DNA of 27,383 bases from an uncultured Roseburia sp. (GCA_910584215.1 CAJTYI010000037.1:1-27383); one strand, 5' to 3'; positions 1 to 7,417 are shown, counted from the first letter of the stretch. The notes: generated from the letters alone by a model not told the origin. Translations and numbers: made by a program.

Positions 1-393
1 CCAACCTTGAAAAGACGTGTATCATCACTGGATGCCCCAAAGGCATGCGCTAGTACCCCGGCGTTTTGGAGGTTTGGGCAAAAGCAAGAGCACCTGCAGT
101 TAGGATGCTTGCTGGGCACCGCCCGATATACTGAGAATAAAAGTATATCACTTCCGATAAGAGCTATTTTGCATATTTATTCATTTATGGTATAAAGTTT
201 CCAAGCTAATAACCTATACTTATATTGCTAATAAAGAAAACACATGAATTGAGATCGAAAATAAAAATGGGACTATGCAAAAGGTAAAAAATACATTATG
301 ATACAGTATAGAAAGATATAATATGCCACAGAATGCGCAGTCCTGATTGCAGCAGATAAAAGCACAACATAAAATTTAGAAAGAGGTATGCAA
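1..393. other. Non-coding upstream region with hairpins
   Basis: No convincing gene lies here. One frame is open from the window edge to about 195, but its translation is compositionally unlike a protein and has no ribosome binding site. Visible structures are a bulged stem formed by 84-92 and 106-112, a GGGC/GCCC mini-hairpin at 114-124, and an 8-bp perfect inverted repeat (GATATACT at 125-132, AGTATATC at 142-149). The first 130 bases are more GC-rich than the A/T-rich stretch that follows, so they may be the 3' end of an RNA or repeat element that begins outside the window. I could not assign a family. Confidence 0.4.
317..322 (+). promoter_or_regulatory. Possible -10 box for the CZB chemoreceptor gene
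   Basis: A perfect TATAAT lies 72 nt before the start at 394. No good -35 hexamer is visible at 16-18 bp spacing. Further upstream, CCGATAA at 154-160 resembles the -10 of a flagellar sigma-28/SigD promoter. However, the nearest TAAA (138-141) is only 12 nt away, shorter than the usual spacing of about 15-16 nt, so that reading is weaker. Confidence 0.3.
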
Positions 394-1761
394 ATGGCGA
401 TAGGAAGGAAAAATGTTACACTTGTAAAAGCACTTTCAGAACTAAAAGAGGCAAATTATTCTAAGGACCCGGAGTTGTATCAGATCTATCAGAGACTGAC
501 GAGCGGAAGAAAGCAGTTTGCCGAGGTTTTCGAGAAGAATATGAAAGCGGTGATGCAGATTAGCTCACTTGATCTGACGATGCAGTATCAGACAGAAAAG
601 ATTGTTCATATAGCGAATGATGTAGCAAAGGCTACAGAGTCGATTTTTGGTTCTGCGTCTGGAGAAGACGCCTCTTCAGGCAGGGCTAACAGTCAGCACG
701 AAGAGCTGGCCAATACCATCATTGAGGTTTCCTCACAGACAGAGGAAGTATATCAGAAGATAGAGACAAGTCAGGCGGAACTGACAACAATCAAGGAACT
801 CTCCGACCGGACGATCGAGGGTTCTAGGGAAATGCAGCAGGATATGGATAATCTGTTCAAGATTATCAATCACATGAACGAGGTCATAGCGGGTATTGAT
901 TCCATATCATTGCAGACCAATCTGCTCGCTCTAAACGCCTCCATCGAGGCATCTAGGGCAGGGGAAGCGGGACGTGGCTTTGCAGTGGTTGCAAATGAAA
1001 TCCGCGCACTGGCGGAGGAGACGCAGAAGCTGACCGGAGATATGGGCGATTTTGTGGAGAGTATCAAAAACGCATCCCAAAAGAGTGTCAAAAGCGCTGA
1101 AAATACGATCGGTGCCTTAGAAGGGATGACGGAAAAGATCAAAAACGTATGGGAACTCAATAACGAAAATCAGCGCCACGTCTCAAATGTCAACGAATCT
1201 GTCAGCTCTATTGCTGCAGTCAGCCAGGAACTCAGCAGTTCTATGACCGAGATGGAAAATCATCTGCGCGACAGTACGGACTTTATGAATAAAGTCAGCG
1301 TTGATTTGAAAAAAACAGTCGAACCGGTGGTCGTGATAGAGGAGATGCTGGATACGACAGTAAAGCAGATGGGCAGCATGGCAGAAGATCCGTTCTTTCA
1401 TCTTAAAAGCCAAGAGTTTGCTCAGTATCTGAAGAGTGCGGTAGTGGCGCATAATACATGGCTTGACAATCTGAAAAAGATGGTGGATGGCGGCGTACTT
1501 ATGCCGTTACAGCTGGATGCCACCAAATGTGGATTCGGACATTTCTATTATGCCATTAAACCAAAACTGCCGGCGGCTATACCAATCTGGAGGGGGCTCG
1601 ATGAAAAGCACAAGAGATTCCACCAATACGGTGAGGAAGTGACTCATGCTTTAAAGAGCGGAAATCATCAGAAAGCGCAGCAGATCTACGGTGAAGCCGT
1701 CGTTTATTCCCGGGAATTGATTGCGGATCTGGAAGCGTTGCAGCGCATTGCGGGAGCGTAA
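394..1761 (+). CDS. Soluble methyl-accepting chemotaxis protein with C-terminal CZB zinc-binding domain
   Basis: A cytoplasmic chemoreceptor of about 455 aa with no transmembrane segment. It should sit in receptor arrays and control CheA through CheW. The N-terminal third is helical. The conserved signalling tip (QTNLLALNASIEA, then RAGEAGRGFAVVA) is at about residues 174-200 and is followed by a long coiled coil. The last ~110 residues match the CZB (chemoreceptor zinc-binding) family: a His in AHNTW (H353), Cys in KCGFGH (C379) and two His in HKRFH (H406, H410) would form the 3His/1Cys zinc site. CZB receptors are known to sense zinc or oxidants such as hypochlorite; the ligand here is inferred only. 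The start is ambiguous. ATG 388 has an AGAGG only 1 nt away, while ATG 394 has it at 7 nt, so 394 is preferred. The gene stands alone, with a promoter for the next unit downstream. Confidence 0.93.
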   Translation: MAIGRKNVTLVKALSELKEANYSKDPELYQIYQRLTSGRKQFAEVFEKNMKAVMQISSLDLTMQYQTEKIVHIANDVAKATESIFGSASGEDASSGRANSQHEELANTIIEVSSQTEEVYQKIETSQAELTTIKELSDRTIEGSREMQQDMDNLFKIINHMNEVIAGIDSISLQTNLLALNASIEASRAGEAGRGFAVVANEIRALAEETQKLTGDMGDFVESIKNASQKSVKSAENTIGALEGMTEKIKNVWELNNENQRHVSNVNESVSSIAAVSQELSSSMTEMENHLRDSTDFMNKVSVDLKKTVEPVVVIEEMLDTTVKQMGSMAEDPFFHLKSQEFAQYLKSAVVAHNTWLDNLKKMVDGGVLMPLQLDATKCGFGHFYYAIKPKLPAAIPIWRGLDEKHKRFHQYGEEVTHALKSGNHQKAQQIYGEAVVYSRELIADLEALQRIAGA

Positions 1762-1807
1762 AATATTTGAAAATTTTTGGAATAACCGGGAAATAACAAA
1801 ATATATC

Positions 1808-1837
1808 TTGACAAAATAGAGATTTATTTGATATACT
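1808..1837 (+). promoter_or_regulatory. SigmaA-type promoter for the small membrane protein cluster
   Basis: TTGACA (1808-1813) and TATACT (1832-1837) are separated by 18 bp, a near-consensus housekeeping promoter. It would give a leader of about 115 nt before the gene at 1962. Confidence 0.65.
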
Positions 1838-1894
1838 TATTAAAGTTTTTAACGCGTTAGATTCATGAAAAATTAATAAAATTCATATTTTTTT

Positions 1895-1944
1895 TAGAAA
1901 ACGAATAAGCTTTAATGGTAGGGGTTTTAAATGATCGTTTTCTA
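1895..1944 (+). promoter_or_regulatory. Hairpin leader abutting the ribosome binding site
   Basis: A perfect 10-bp inverted repeat (TAGAAAACGA at 1895-1904, TCGTTTTCTA at 1935-1944) encloses an inner TTTAA/TTAAA stem and a loop containing GGTAGGGG. It lies in the transcribed leader and ends 3 nt before the GAGGAGGT ribosome binding site of the gene at 1962. There is no T-run after it, so it is not a standard terminator. A role in translation control is inference. Confidence 0.5.
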
Positions 1945-1961
1945 GCAGAGGAGGTCACAAG

Positions 1962-2192
1962 ATGGATAATAATTTGAACACAAATGTTGACGACAAGGGT
2001 GGCTTTTTATGGGGATTGCTTGGATGCTGTATCCCGATTGTAGGTTTGATCTTATTCCTTGTATGGAAAGACAGCAAGCCTAGAACAGCAAAAGCAGCTG
2101 GAATTGGTGCACTTGTCTGTGTAGTTGTTTATGTTGTATTTTACATCATAATGGCTATCGCTGGTGTAAGCCTTGCAGCACTTTACTCATAA
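1962..2192 (+). CDS. Small two-helix membrane protein of unknown function
   Basis: 76 aa. An acidic, Asn/Asp-rich N-terminus of about 12 residues precedes two hydrophobic helices (about residues 14-34 and 46-72), joined by a short basic loop (KDSKPRTAK). Two adjacent Cys (GCC) sit in the first helix. The arrangement resembles small two-TM proteins of the CD225/TM2 kind, but I see no decisive motif and do not assign a family. The start is well supported: GAGGAGGT sits 7 nt upstream. It has its own near-consensus promoter and a structured leader. Its 3' end overlaps the DUF2085 gene if that gene starts at TTG 2173, suggesting translational coupling and a shared membrane role. Confidence 0.75.
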   Translation: MDNNLNTNVDDKGGFLWGLLGCCIPIVGLILFLVWKDSKPRTAKAAGIGALVCVVVYVVFYIIMAIAGVSLAALYS

Positions 2193-2589
2193 GCTAGGCA
2201 GATTTTTGCAGATTCTCTTTGGCTGTCATGCAAGGCCGGAGCGCTCTTTCTTCTTTCGGGGGAAACAGTTTCCCATATGTGCCAGGTGCACGGGAGAGCT
2301 GATTGGCATATTGGCAGGGATACCGACGGCGATCATCTTTGGGTTTCCAAAGTTACCGTATGTATTTTTGATGATGGTGCCATTGTTGGTGGACGGCTTC
2401 TTACAGTTATTGACTTCTTATGAGAGTGGTAATCTGCGCAGATTGTTTACTGGAATCTTGTTCGGTCTTGCCTTTGATTTCACGTTGATTTATATACATC
2501 GTGGATGTATACATATTGCGGGATGGATATTAAAGCAGTTTTGGGATGATCCGACAAAGATTGACAGGGCAATGGAGATGTTTTTGTAA
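2173..2589 (+). CDS. DUF2085 family membrane protein
   Basis: 138 aa if started at TTG 2173. The N-terminal signature (GCHARPERSFFFRGKQFP then ICARCTGE) has the paired Cys/His motif typical of DUF2085 proteins, with C18-H19 and C36/C39 as the conserved residues. Two or three hydrophobic helices follow, with a charged C-terminus. Function is not known for the family; the Cys/His cluster may bind metal. The start is uncertain. A stop at 2167-2169 limits the frame, no ATG is available, and TTG 2173 or TTG 2206 must be used. TTG 2173 overlaps the upstream gene by 20 nt, consistent with coupling. A strong terminator follows immediately, ending this two-gene unit. Confidence 0.75.
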   Translation: MQHFTHKLGRFLQILFGCHARPERSFFFRGKQFPICARCTGELIGILAGIPTAIIFGFPKLPYVFLMMVPLLVDGFLQLLTSYESGNLRRLFTGILFGLAFDFTLIYIHRGCIHIAGWILKQFWDDPTKIDRAMEMFL

Positions 2590-2596
2590 AATAGAA

Positions 2597-2642
2597 AGAT
2601 GGAGGTTATGTTAAGAATTCTTGACATAGTCTCCATTTTTTT
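2597..2642 (+). terminator. Rho-independent terminator after the DUF2085 gene
   Basis: A long hairpin: ATGGAG (2599-2604) pairs with CTCCAT (2631-2636). The stem continues through GTTATG/CATAGT with wobble pairs to a GAATTC centre, and a run of seven T follows (2636-2642). Confidence 0.85.
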
Positions 2643-2666
2643 ACATCGTTTTGTTAGGGAGATCGC

Positions 2667-3080
2667 ATGAATCACAAAAATAAAAACAGCAGTTTGGAAG
2701 ATAAATTATTTCTGGCCGGCATATGGGGGGTTTTGCTGGGGGCCATGATACTGATATGGTATGTTCGGTTCTTTTTGCCTCATATGCCGTTTGGGGGCTG
2801 TATGTTTCACGCCGTGACGGGACTCTATTGTCCGGGGTGCGGCGGCACCAGGGCGGTTCTTGCACTGCTGCACGGCGATCTTGTGCGGTCGCTGCGGTAT
2901 CATCCGGTGGTGCCATATGGTGTTGGATTGTATGTGCTATTTATGGGAAGTCATCTGTTGGAGCGCATACATGTGCCGCGTGTAAAAGGTATGCGGTTTC
3001 ACGGCTGGTATCTTTATGTGGCGCTGCTCATCATCATTGTCCATGTACTGTATCTCAATGTCATCGGCGTATCATGGTGA
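2667..3080 (+). CDS. DUF2752 family membrane protein
   Basis: 137 aa. The motif TGLYCPGCGGTRAVLALLHGD (residues about 48-68) is the hallmark of DUF2752 proteins: a CPGCG pair followed by TRA and a short GDL helix. Hydrophobic helices are seen at about 15-36, 88-102 and 114-134. The role of the family is unknown, although it is often found beside other small membrane proteins, as here. An AGGGAGA ribosome binding site lies just upstream of ATG 2667. It follows the terminator of the preceding unit by 24 nt without a clear promoter of its own, so it may be expressed by read-through. Confidence 0.8.
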   Translation: MNHKNKNSSLEDKLFLAGIWGVLLGAMILIWYVRFFLPHMPFGGCMFHAVTGLYCPGCGGTRAVLALLHGDLVRSLRYHPVVPYGVGLYVLFMGSHLLERIHVPRVKGMRFHGWYLYVALLIIIVHVLYLNVIGVSW

Positions 3081-3087
3081 CTGTGTG

Positions 3088-3110
3088 AGTTAAACGAGAC
3101 TAACTTTTTT
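3088..3110 (+). terminator. Weak terminator or operator palindrome before feoA
   Basis: AGTTA (3088-3092) and TAACT (3101-3105) form a short palindrome followed by six T. It could be a weak terminator for the DUF2752 gene. It also lies 15 bp before the feoA -35 box, where an iron-dependent repressor could bind. Confidence 0.35.
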
Positions 3111-3120
3111 GCGATTTGGA

Positions 3121-3148
3121 TTGACATTGTCCAGGGTAATTGTATAAT
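3121..3148 (+). promoter_or_regulatory. SigmaA-type promoter of feoAB
   Basis: TTGACA (3121-3126) and TATAAT (3143-3148), both perfect hexamers, are separated by 16 bp. Transcription should start near 3155, about 38 nt before feoA. Confidence 0.75.
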
Positions 3149-3192
3149 AAATATGGAACAAAAATATCTTTTTAGTAAGGGACGGGTAACGT

Positions 3193-3429
3193 ATGACACT
3201 GGATGAGTTACAGATCGGAAAATCGGCGACGATTACGGCGGTCGGCGGCGAGGGTGCGCTAAGATGCAGGCTGCTCGACATGGGATTGATTCCGCGCACA
3301 AAAGTACAGATACAGAAAGTTGCGCCGATGGGAGATCCGATAGAACTGAGGATACGCGGTTACGAGCTTACCATACGCAAGGAGGACGCGGCAAAGATAG
3401 AGATTATTCCGGAGGATGAGACGATATGA
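3193..3429 (+). CDS. feoA: Ferrous iron transport protein A
   Basis: 78 aa, a single SH3-like FeoA domain. The typical pattern is present: TLDELQIGKSATITAV near the N-terminus, RLLDMGLIPRTKVQI in the middle, then PIELRIRGYELTIRKEDA. FeoA is a small cytosolic protein that supports the Fe(II) transporter FeoB. An AAGGGACGGG ribosome binding site precedes ATG 3193. The stop overlaps the feoB start by 4 nt (ATGA), so translation is coupled. It has a strong promoter directly upstream. Confidence 0.95.
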   Translation: MTLDELQIGKSATITAVGGEGALRCRLLDMGLIPRTKVQIQKVAPMGDPIELRIRGYELTIRKEDAAKIEIIPEDETI

Positions 3430-5432
3430 TATTTGCACTGGCAGGTAATCAAAATTGCGGTAAAACGACTTTGTTTAACCAGCTCACCGGCTCTAATCAG
3501 CATGTGGGCAATTTCCCCGGCGTGACGGTTGACAGAAAAATCGGTGAGATTCGCTCCGCTAAAGACTGTTCGGTTGTGGATTTGCCGGGAATTTATTCCA
3601 TCCGCCCGTACACCAGCGAGGAGATCGTCACAAGAGATTTCATCTTAAACGAGCGGCCGGACGGCATTATCAATATTGTGGACGCCACCAACATTGAGCG
3701 TAATCTCTATCTGACATTACAGCTTCTCGAGATGCACACGCCCATGGTGCTTGCCCTCAATATGATGGATGAAGTGCGCGGAAACGGGGGTTCCATCGAC
3801 TATAAGGAGATGTCAAAACAGCTCGGGATTCCAGTTATTCCGATCAGCGCAGCCAAAGATGAGGGGATCGAGGAACTGATTAAAAATATCGTGTACGTTT
3901 CAAAGAATAAGATTTATCCTCAGATTATGGATTTTTGCGCCAAGGGTCCGGTGCACCGCTGCGTGCATGCGCTCTCGCATCAGGTGGAAGATCACGCTGT
4001 TAATATTGGCATGTCGCCACGGTTTGCGGCGACTAAGATCGTGGAGGGAGATACAGATATTATCAAACGCCTGTCGCTTCGCGAAAACGAGCTGGATATG
4101 ATGGAGCACAGTATCGCAGAGATGGAGCACGATGGTGGTTTAGACCGCAACGCGGCGCTGGCGGATATGCGCTATACCTTTATCGAGCAGGTCTGCGGCA
4201 GTACCGTTAAAAAGTGCCAGGAGAGCAAAGAACACCGCAGAAGTGTTAAAATTGACAATTTTTTAACCAACAAATATCTGGCGCTGCCCATTTTTTTAGT
4301 GATCATGCTTTTGATTTTTTGGCTTACCTTCGATGTGATTGGCGCCGTACTCAGCGATTTGCTGTCTCTTGGTATTGATGGCCTGTCGGTAGTCTGCGAC
4401 AGGGGGCTTACGCGCTATGGCATCAATCCGGTGGTACATAGCATGGTCATAGACGGTGTGTTTGCGGGAGTGGGCAGCGTTTTAAGCTTTCTTCCGGTTA
4501 TCGTTGTCTTATTTTTCTTCCTGTCAATCTTAGAAGACTCCGGTTATATGGCACGCGTTGCCTTTGTGATGGATAAACCTCTGCGCAAGATCGGCTTGTC
4601 CGGCAGAAGTTTCGTGCCGATGCTGATCGGTTTTGGCTGTACCGTGCCGGCGGTGATGGCGACGAGGACGCTCTCTTCCGAGCGTGACCGCAGGATGACG
4701 ATCATGTTGACGCCGTTTATGAGCTGTTCGGCTAAAATACCGATCTATTCCGTGTTTGCGATGACTTTTTTTCCGGGCAGAGAGGCGCTTGTAATGATAC
4801 TTTTGTATGTGACAGGTATTGCAGCCGGCATTTTGTCTGCCGCCTGTCTGCGCCGCACGGCATTTCGCGGCAATCCGATTCCTTTTGTGATGGAGCTGCC
4901 CAATTATCGTTTTCCGTCGGCGAAAAGTGTGGCGCGGCTGATGTGGGATAAAGCAAAGGACTTTTTGCAGCGCGCGTTTACGATTATCTTTGTCGCGACT
5001 ATTATCATCTGGTTTTTGCAGACATTCAACCCGCGCTTTAATGTGGTGGAGAGTGGCGGCGAGAGCCTGTTGGCACTCGTTGGCAAGTGGATTTCTCCGG
5101 TGTTTGCACCGCTGGGGTTTGCAGATTGGCGCATTTCCACAGCTCTGATTACCGGATTCACGGCAAAAGAGGCGGTGGTGAGTACGCTTAGCGTACTGCT
5201 TGGTACACCCGTTTCACAGTTAAATACAGTACTTCCCTCGCTGTTTTCCGGCCTTTCGGTGGTGAGCTTTTTGATTTTTACGCTTCTCTACACGCCCTGC
5301 GTGGCGGCAGTGGCGGCGGTGAAGCGTGAACTTAACAGTGGATGGAAAGCCGCGGGGATCGCGTTGCTGCAATGTGTGGTTGCATGGCTGGCGGCCTGCC
5401 TTGTCTATCAGATTGGTGGGGTGATAGTGTGA
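3426..5432 (+). CDS. feoB: Ferrous iron transport protein B (GTPase-coupled Fe(II) permease)
   Basis: 668 aa, the usual range for FeoB. The N-terminal G domain has G1 GNQNCGKT (residues 7-14), G3 DLPG (52-55) and G4 NMMD (112-115). A helical guanine-dissociation-inhibitor-like region follows to about residue 265. The membrane domain contains two Gate regions: the segment with EDSGYMARVAF then GCTVPAVMATRT, and the second with GFTAKEAVVSTLSVLLG. These Cys and Gate features are the known Fe(II) path. It imports Fe(II) across the cytoplasmic membrane. Overlap with feoA shows an operon. Downstream are a 165-bp inverted-repeat element, a terminator-like hairpin and then the Cys-rich partner gene, so that partner may be partly uncoupled. 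Confidence 0.97.
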   Translation: MIFALAGNQNCGKTTLFNQLTGSNQHVGNFPGVTVDRKIGEIRSAKDCSVVDLPGIYSIRPYTSEEIVTRDFILNERPDGIINIVDATNIERNLYLTLQLLEMHTPMVLALNMMDEVRGNGGSIDYKEMSKQLGIPVIPISAAKDEGIEELIKNIVYVSKNKIYPQIMDFCAKGPVHRCVHALSHQVEDHAVNIGMSPRFAATKIVEGDTDIIKRLSLRENELDMMEHSIAEMEHDGGLDRNAALADMRYTFIEQVCGSTVKKCQESKEHRRSVKIDNFLTNKYLALPIFLVIMLLIFWLTFDVIGAVLSDLLSLGIDGLSVVCDRGLTRYGINPVVHSMVIDGVFAGVGSVLSFLPVIVVLFFFLSILEDSGYMARVAFVMDKPLRKIGLSGRSFVPMLIGFGCTVPAVMATRTLSSERDRRMTIMLTPFMSCSAKIPIYSVFAMTFFPGREALVMILLYVTGIAAGILSAACLRRTAFRGNPIPFVMELPNYRFPSAKSVARLMWDKAKDFLQRAFTIIFVATIIIWFLQTFNPRFNVVESGGESLLALVGKWISPVFAPLGFADWRISTALITGFTAKEAVVSTLSVLLGTPVSQLNTVLPSLFSGLSVVSFLIFTLLYTPCVAAVAAVKRELNSGWKAAGIALLQCVVAWLAACLVYQIGGVIV

Positions 5433-5442
5433 GAAGTGCTTC
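5424..5442 (+). repeat. Short repeat at a gene 3' end, copy 1
   Basis: A 19-bp sequence beginning ATAGTGTGAGAAG and ending GTGCTTC overlaps the end of feoB. It differs by one base from the copy at 9148-9166, which overlaps the end of a chemoreceptor gene. Confidence 0.5.
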
Positions 5443-5606
5443 TAGTGTACTGACCTGTTCATATTTCGCCAAATGACTTGCCTGAATTTCCATCTGCCAC
5501 GTTGGCTTCAATCGACGATGCCACCGCATCGCCTCATTCAGCCGCCTTGTAGACTGAAAATTCATTCTGCGTCATTTGGCTGAAAATGAACGGGTCAGTA
5601 CACTAG
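5442..5606. repeat. 165-bp inverted-repeat (MITE-like) element
   Basis: Arms 5442-5477 and 5571-5606 are 36 bp each and complementary at 32 of 36 positions, both ending in CTAGTGTACTGACC. The interior adds shorter stems, including CGATGC/GCATCG around a CACC loop near 5516-5531, so the whole element could fold as one long hairpin. On the - strand it reads as a short peptide MTQNEFSVYKAAE, a stop, then a second open stretch GDAVASSIEANVADGNSG. It carries no transposase. Its size and arms suit a non-autonomous mobile element. No clear target duplication is visible. Confidence 0.7.
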
Positions 5607-5655
5607 CCGCTCACAGCAAAGGCTGTTTCGTGGAGAAGTACTAAGACTTACAGAG

Positions 5656-5680
5656 AAAAACGCCAAAAACAGGCGTTTTT
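5656..5680 (+). terminator. Terminator-like hairpin between feoB and its Cys-rich partner
   Basis: AAAAACGCC (5656-5664) and GGCGTTTTT (5672-5680) form a 9-bp stem with a 7-nt loop; the 3' arm ends in five T. It is symmetric, so it could act in both directions. Confidence 0.65.
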
Positions 5681-5724
5681 CATCTTGCTTTGCGATACCG
5701 CGAAGCGGAATCATGGAGGTTAGC

Positions 5725-5904
5725 GTGAATATAGTGGATTGTATGATTCTAGGAGTGATGCTTTTTTGGCTCTTTTTGGTTGTTAAGGGGTGGTGTTCCC
5801 GTAAGAATAGGAAATGCGGGCATTGCTGCGGGGGCTGCTGCGATATTGCGTGTGGCAGCCGTTCGTGTTCTTGCGCGCGCGGGACCGAAGACGCAGCCAA
5901 ATAG
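5725..5904 (+). CDS. FeoB-associated Cys-rich membrane protein
   Basis: 59 aa from GTG 5725. One N-terminal membrane helix (about residues 3-23) is followed by a basic stretch and a Cys-rich tail (KCGHCCGGCCDIACG, then SCSC) with about nine Cys. This is the pattern of the FeoB-associated Cys-rich family, small proteins found next to feoB in Firmicutes and proposed to assist iron transfer. The in-frame ATG at 5713 overlaps the GGAGGT (5715-5720) that serves GTG 5725. The GTG start gives an MNIVDCMILG beginning and proper spacing, so it is chosen. A CCGC-GAA-GCGG mini-hairpin lies just before the ribosome binding site. Confidence 0.82.
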   Translation: MNIVDCMILGVMLFWLFLVVKGWCSRKNRKCGHCCGGCCDIACGSRSCSCARGTEDAAK

Positions 5905-5944
5905 GGGACTTATTTTGAAGGAAATATTTATTGTGGGACAAATT

Positions 5945-5976
5945 ACAGGCATGGAACGAAATACCATGCTTGTTTT
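5945..5976 (+). terminator. Rho-independent terminator of the feo region
   Basis: ACAGGCATGG (5945-5954) pairs with CCATGCTTGT (5964-5973) through ten pairs including one wobble, with a 9-nt loop and TTTT after it. Confidence 0.75.
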
Positions 5977-5998
5977 CATTTCCAGAATATAGTAAAAT
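5970..5998 (+). promoter_or_regulatory. Candidate promoter for the solute-binding protein / chemoreceptor pair
   Basis: TTGTTT (5970-5975), a 17-bp spacer and TAAAAT (5993-5998) lie about 105 nt before the start at 6102. The -35 is weak. It overlaps the tail of the preceding terminator. Confidence 0.4.
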
Positions 5999-6101
5999 GA
6001 TAAGGAAAGATAACTTTATAGATTTATGAGATTGGGCAGCCCGAACGTTCTGCTAAAGTCAGAGTGGTGTTTGGCAGACGATGGGATACGGAGGTGCGGA
6101 T

Positions 6102-7400
6102 TTGAAGAAAAAAGCGTTGGCTGTAGTATTGTGTATGTCATTGGTTCCGGGGCTGCTTTGTGGTTGTGGTAACGGTGGGCAGGCGACAAAAGAGAACCAA
6201 AACGAAACCTCTCCGGGGGAGCCGGCGGCTGAGGTGCCCGACAAACGGGAAGCGGATAACGGCAAAGTCACATTAAAGATCTGGGCCGAGGAGGCCAATT
6301 TTGAGATGTTGACGCAGATGATTGATTCGTTTAAAGAAGCGCACAAGGGAGAGGCAGATTTTGAGATTGTGCTGGAGGAGAGTCCTGATAACGCGACAAA
6401 GGATAATGTGTTGGGAGATATTCACAATGCGGCTGATATCTTTCCTTTTGCGGATGATCAGTTGTCTGCACTGGTAGCGGCGGGTGCGCTTGAGCCTGTG
6501 TATGACCAGGAGGCTGTAAGGACAGCCAATTTGGAGGAGGCGGTGGAGGCGGCCGCGATCAATGATATTATTTACGCTTACCCCATGACGGCGGACAACG
6601 GCTATTTTTTGTACTATGACAAAGACTACTTCACCGAGGAGGATGTCAAGACGATGGACGGGATACTTGCGGTCTGTGAGGCCAACGGTAAGCAGTTTAC
6701 CATGGAGTGGGATTCCGGCTGGTATCTGTATTCCTTTTTCGGCAATACAGGCTTGGAATTTGGCATCAATGATGACGGCGTCACCAATTACTGTAACTGG
6801 AACACCACGGAAGGAGCCGTTAAGGGAGTAGATATCGCGCAGGCATTGCTTGCCATATCTGCGAGTCCGGCATTTTTATCTCAGCCGGACAGTGAATTTC
6901 CGGCCGCGATCGCGTCCGGCCAGGTGATTGCCGGGGTCAGCGGGGTGTGGAATGCAATTGAAGTGAAAAATGCCTGGGGCAAGGATTACGGCGCCTGTAA
7001 ACTGCCGACCTACACCTGCAAAGGCCAGCAGATACAGATGTCCTCTTTTACCGGCTATAAGATGATGGGGGTCAACGCCTATTCCGCACATAAAGAGTGG
7101 GCGCTTTTGCTTGCCGATTGGCTGACAAACGAACAGAACCAAACCGTCCGCTTTGAACAGAGAGATCAGGGACCGTCAAACATTAAGGCGGCCGCATCCG
7201 ATGCGGTCAAGCAGGTTCCGGCGATACAGGCGGTCATTGCGCAGGGTGAGTTTGGAAGGCTGCAGCGCGTCGGCAATAATTTCTGGATGCCGTTCGTAGA
7301 CTTCGGTACGGTTATGGCTGCGGGAAATCCTGACGGCAAAGATCTTCAGGAACTGATGGACGAGCTGGTGACGGGCGTCACGGCGTCTACCGTGCAATAG
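6102..7400 (+). CDS. Extracellular solute-binding lipoprotein (ABC sugar-type family 1)
   Basis: 432 aa from TTG 6102. The N-terminus has a lipoprotein signal: MKKK, a hydrophobic stretch, then LLCGC, with the Cys as probable lipidation site. A Gly/Glu/Asn-rich linker follows. The mature part resembles carbohydrate-type binding proteins (SBP_bac_1): VTLKIWAEE at the first strand, ADIFPFADDQLSALVAAGALEPV in the middle, and a C-terminal region with WALLLADWLTNEQNQ and a QGPSN segment. It should bind a small solute, probably a sugar or oligosaccharide, at the outer face of the membrane. No permease or ATPase gene is near; the next gene is a chemoreceptor 17 nt away. GGAGGTG 5 nt before TTG 6102 decides the start over ATG 6081. 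Confidence 0.88.
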   Translation: MKKKALAVVLCMSLVPGLLCGCGNGGQATKENQNETSPGEPAAEVPDKREADNGKVTLKIWAEEANFEMLTQMIDSFKEAHKGEADFEIVLEESPDNATKDNVLGDIHNAADIFPFADDQLSALVAAGALEPVYDQEAVRTANLEEAVEAAAINDIIYAYPMTADNGYFLYYDKDYFTEEDVKTMDGILAVCEANGKQFTMEWDSGWYLYSFFGNTGLEFGINDDGVTNYCNWNTTEGAVKGVDIAQALLAISASPAFLSQPDSEFPAAIASGQVIAGVSGVWNAIEVKNAWGKDYGACKLPTYTCKGQQIQMSSFTGYKMMGVNAYSAHKEWALLLADWLTNEQNQTVRFEQRDQGPSNIKAAASDAVKQVPAIQAVIAQGEFGRLQRVGNNFWMPFVDFGTVMAAGNPDGKDLQELMDELVTGVTASTVQ

Positions 7401-7417
7401 AGTCAGGAGGTGCATAG

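Noticed and set aside
138..160. SigD/sigma-28-like promoter (TAAA and CCGATAA) for the first chemoreceptor
   Set aside because: Spacing is only 12 nt and the site is 230 nt from the gene; kept as a remark only.
7..195. Open frame of about 62 codons at the window start
   Set aside because: No ribosome binding site and a composition unlike a real protein; the region is better explained as non-coding structured sequence.
5332..5565. 77-codon frame on the - strand across the feoB end and the inverted-repeat element
   Set aside because: It overlaps feoB and the repeat; the frame is a by-product of the element and lacks a ribosome binding site.
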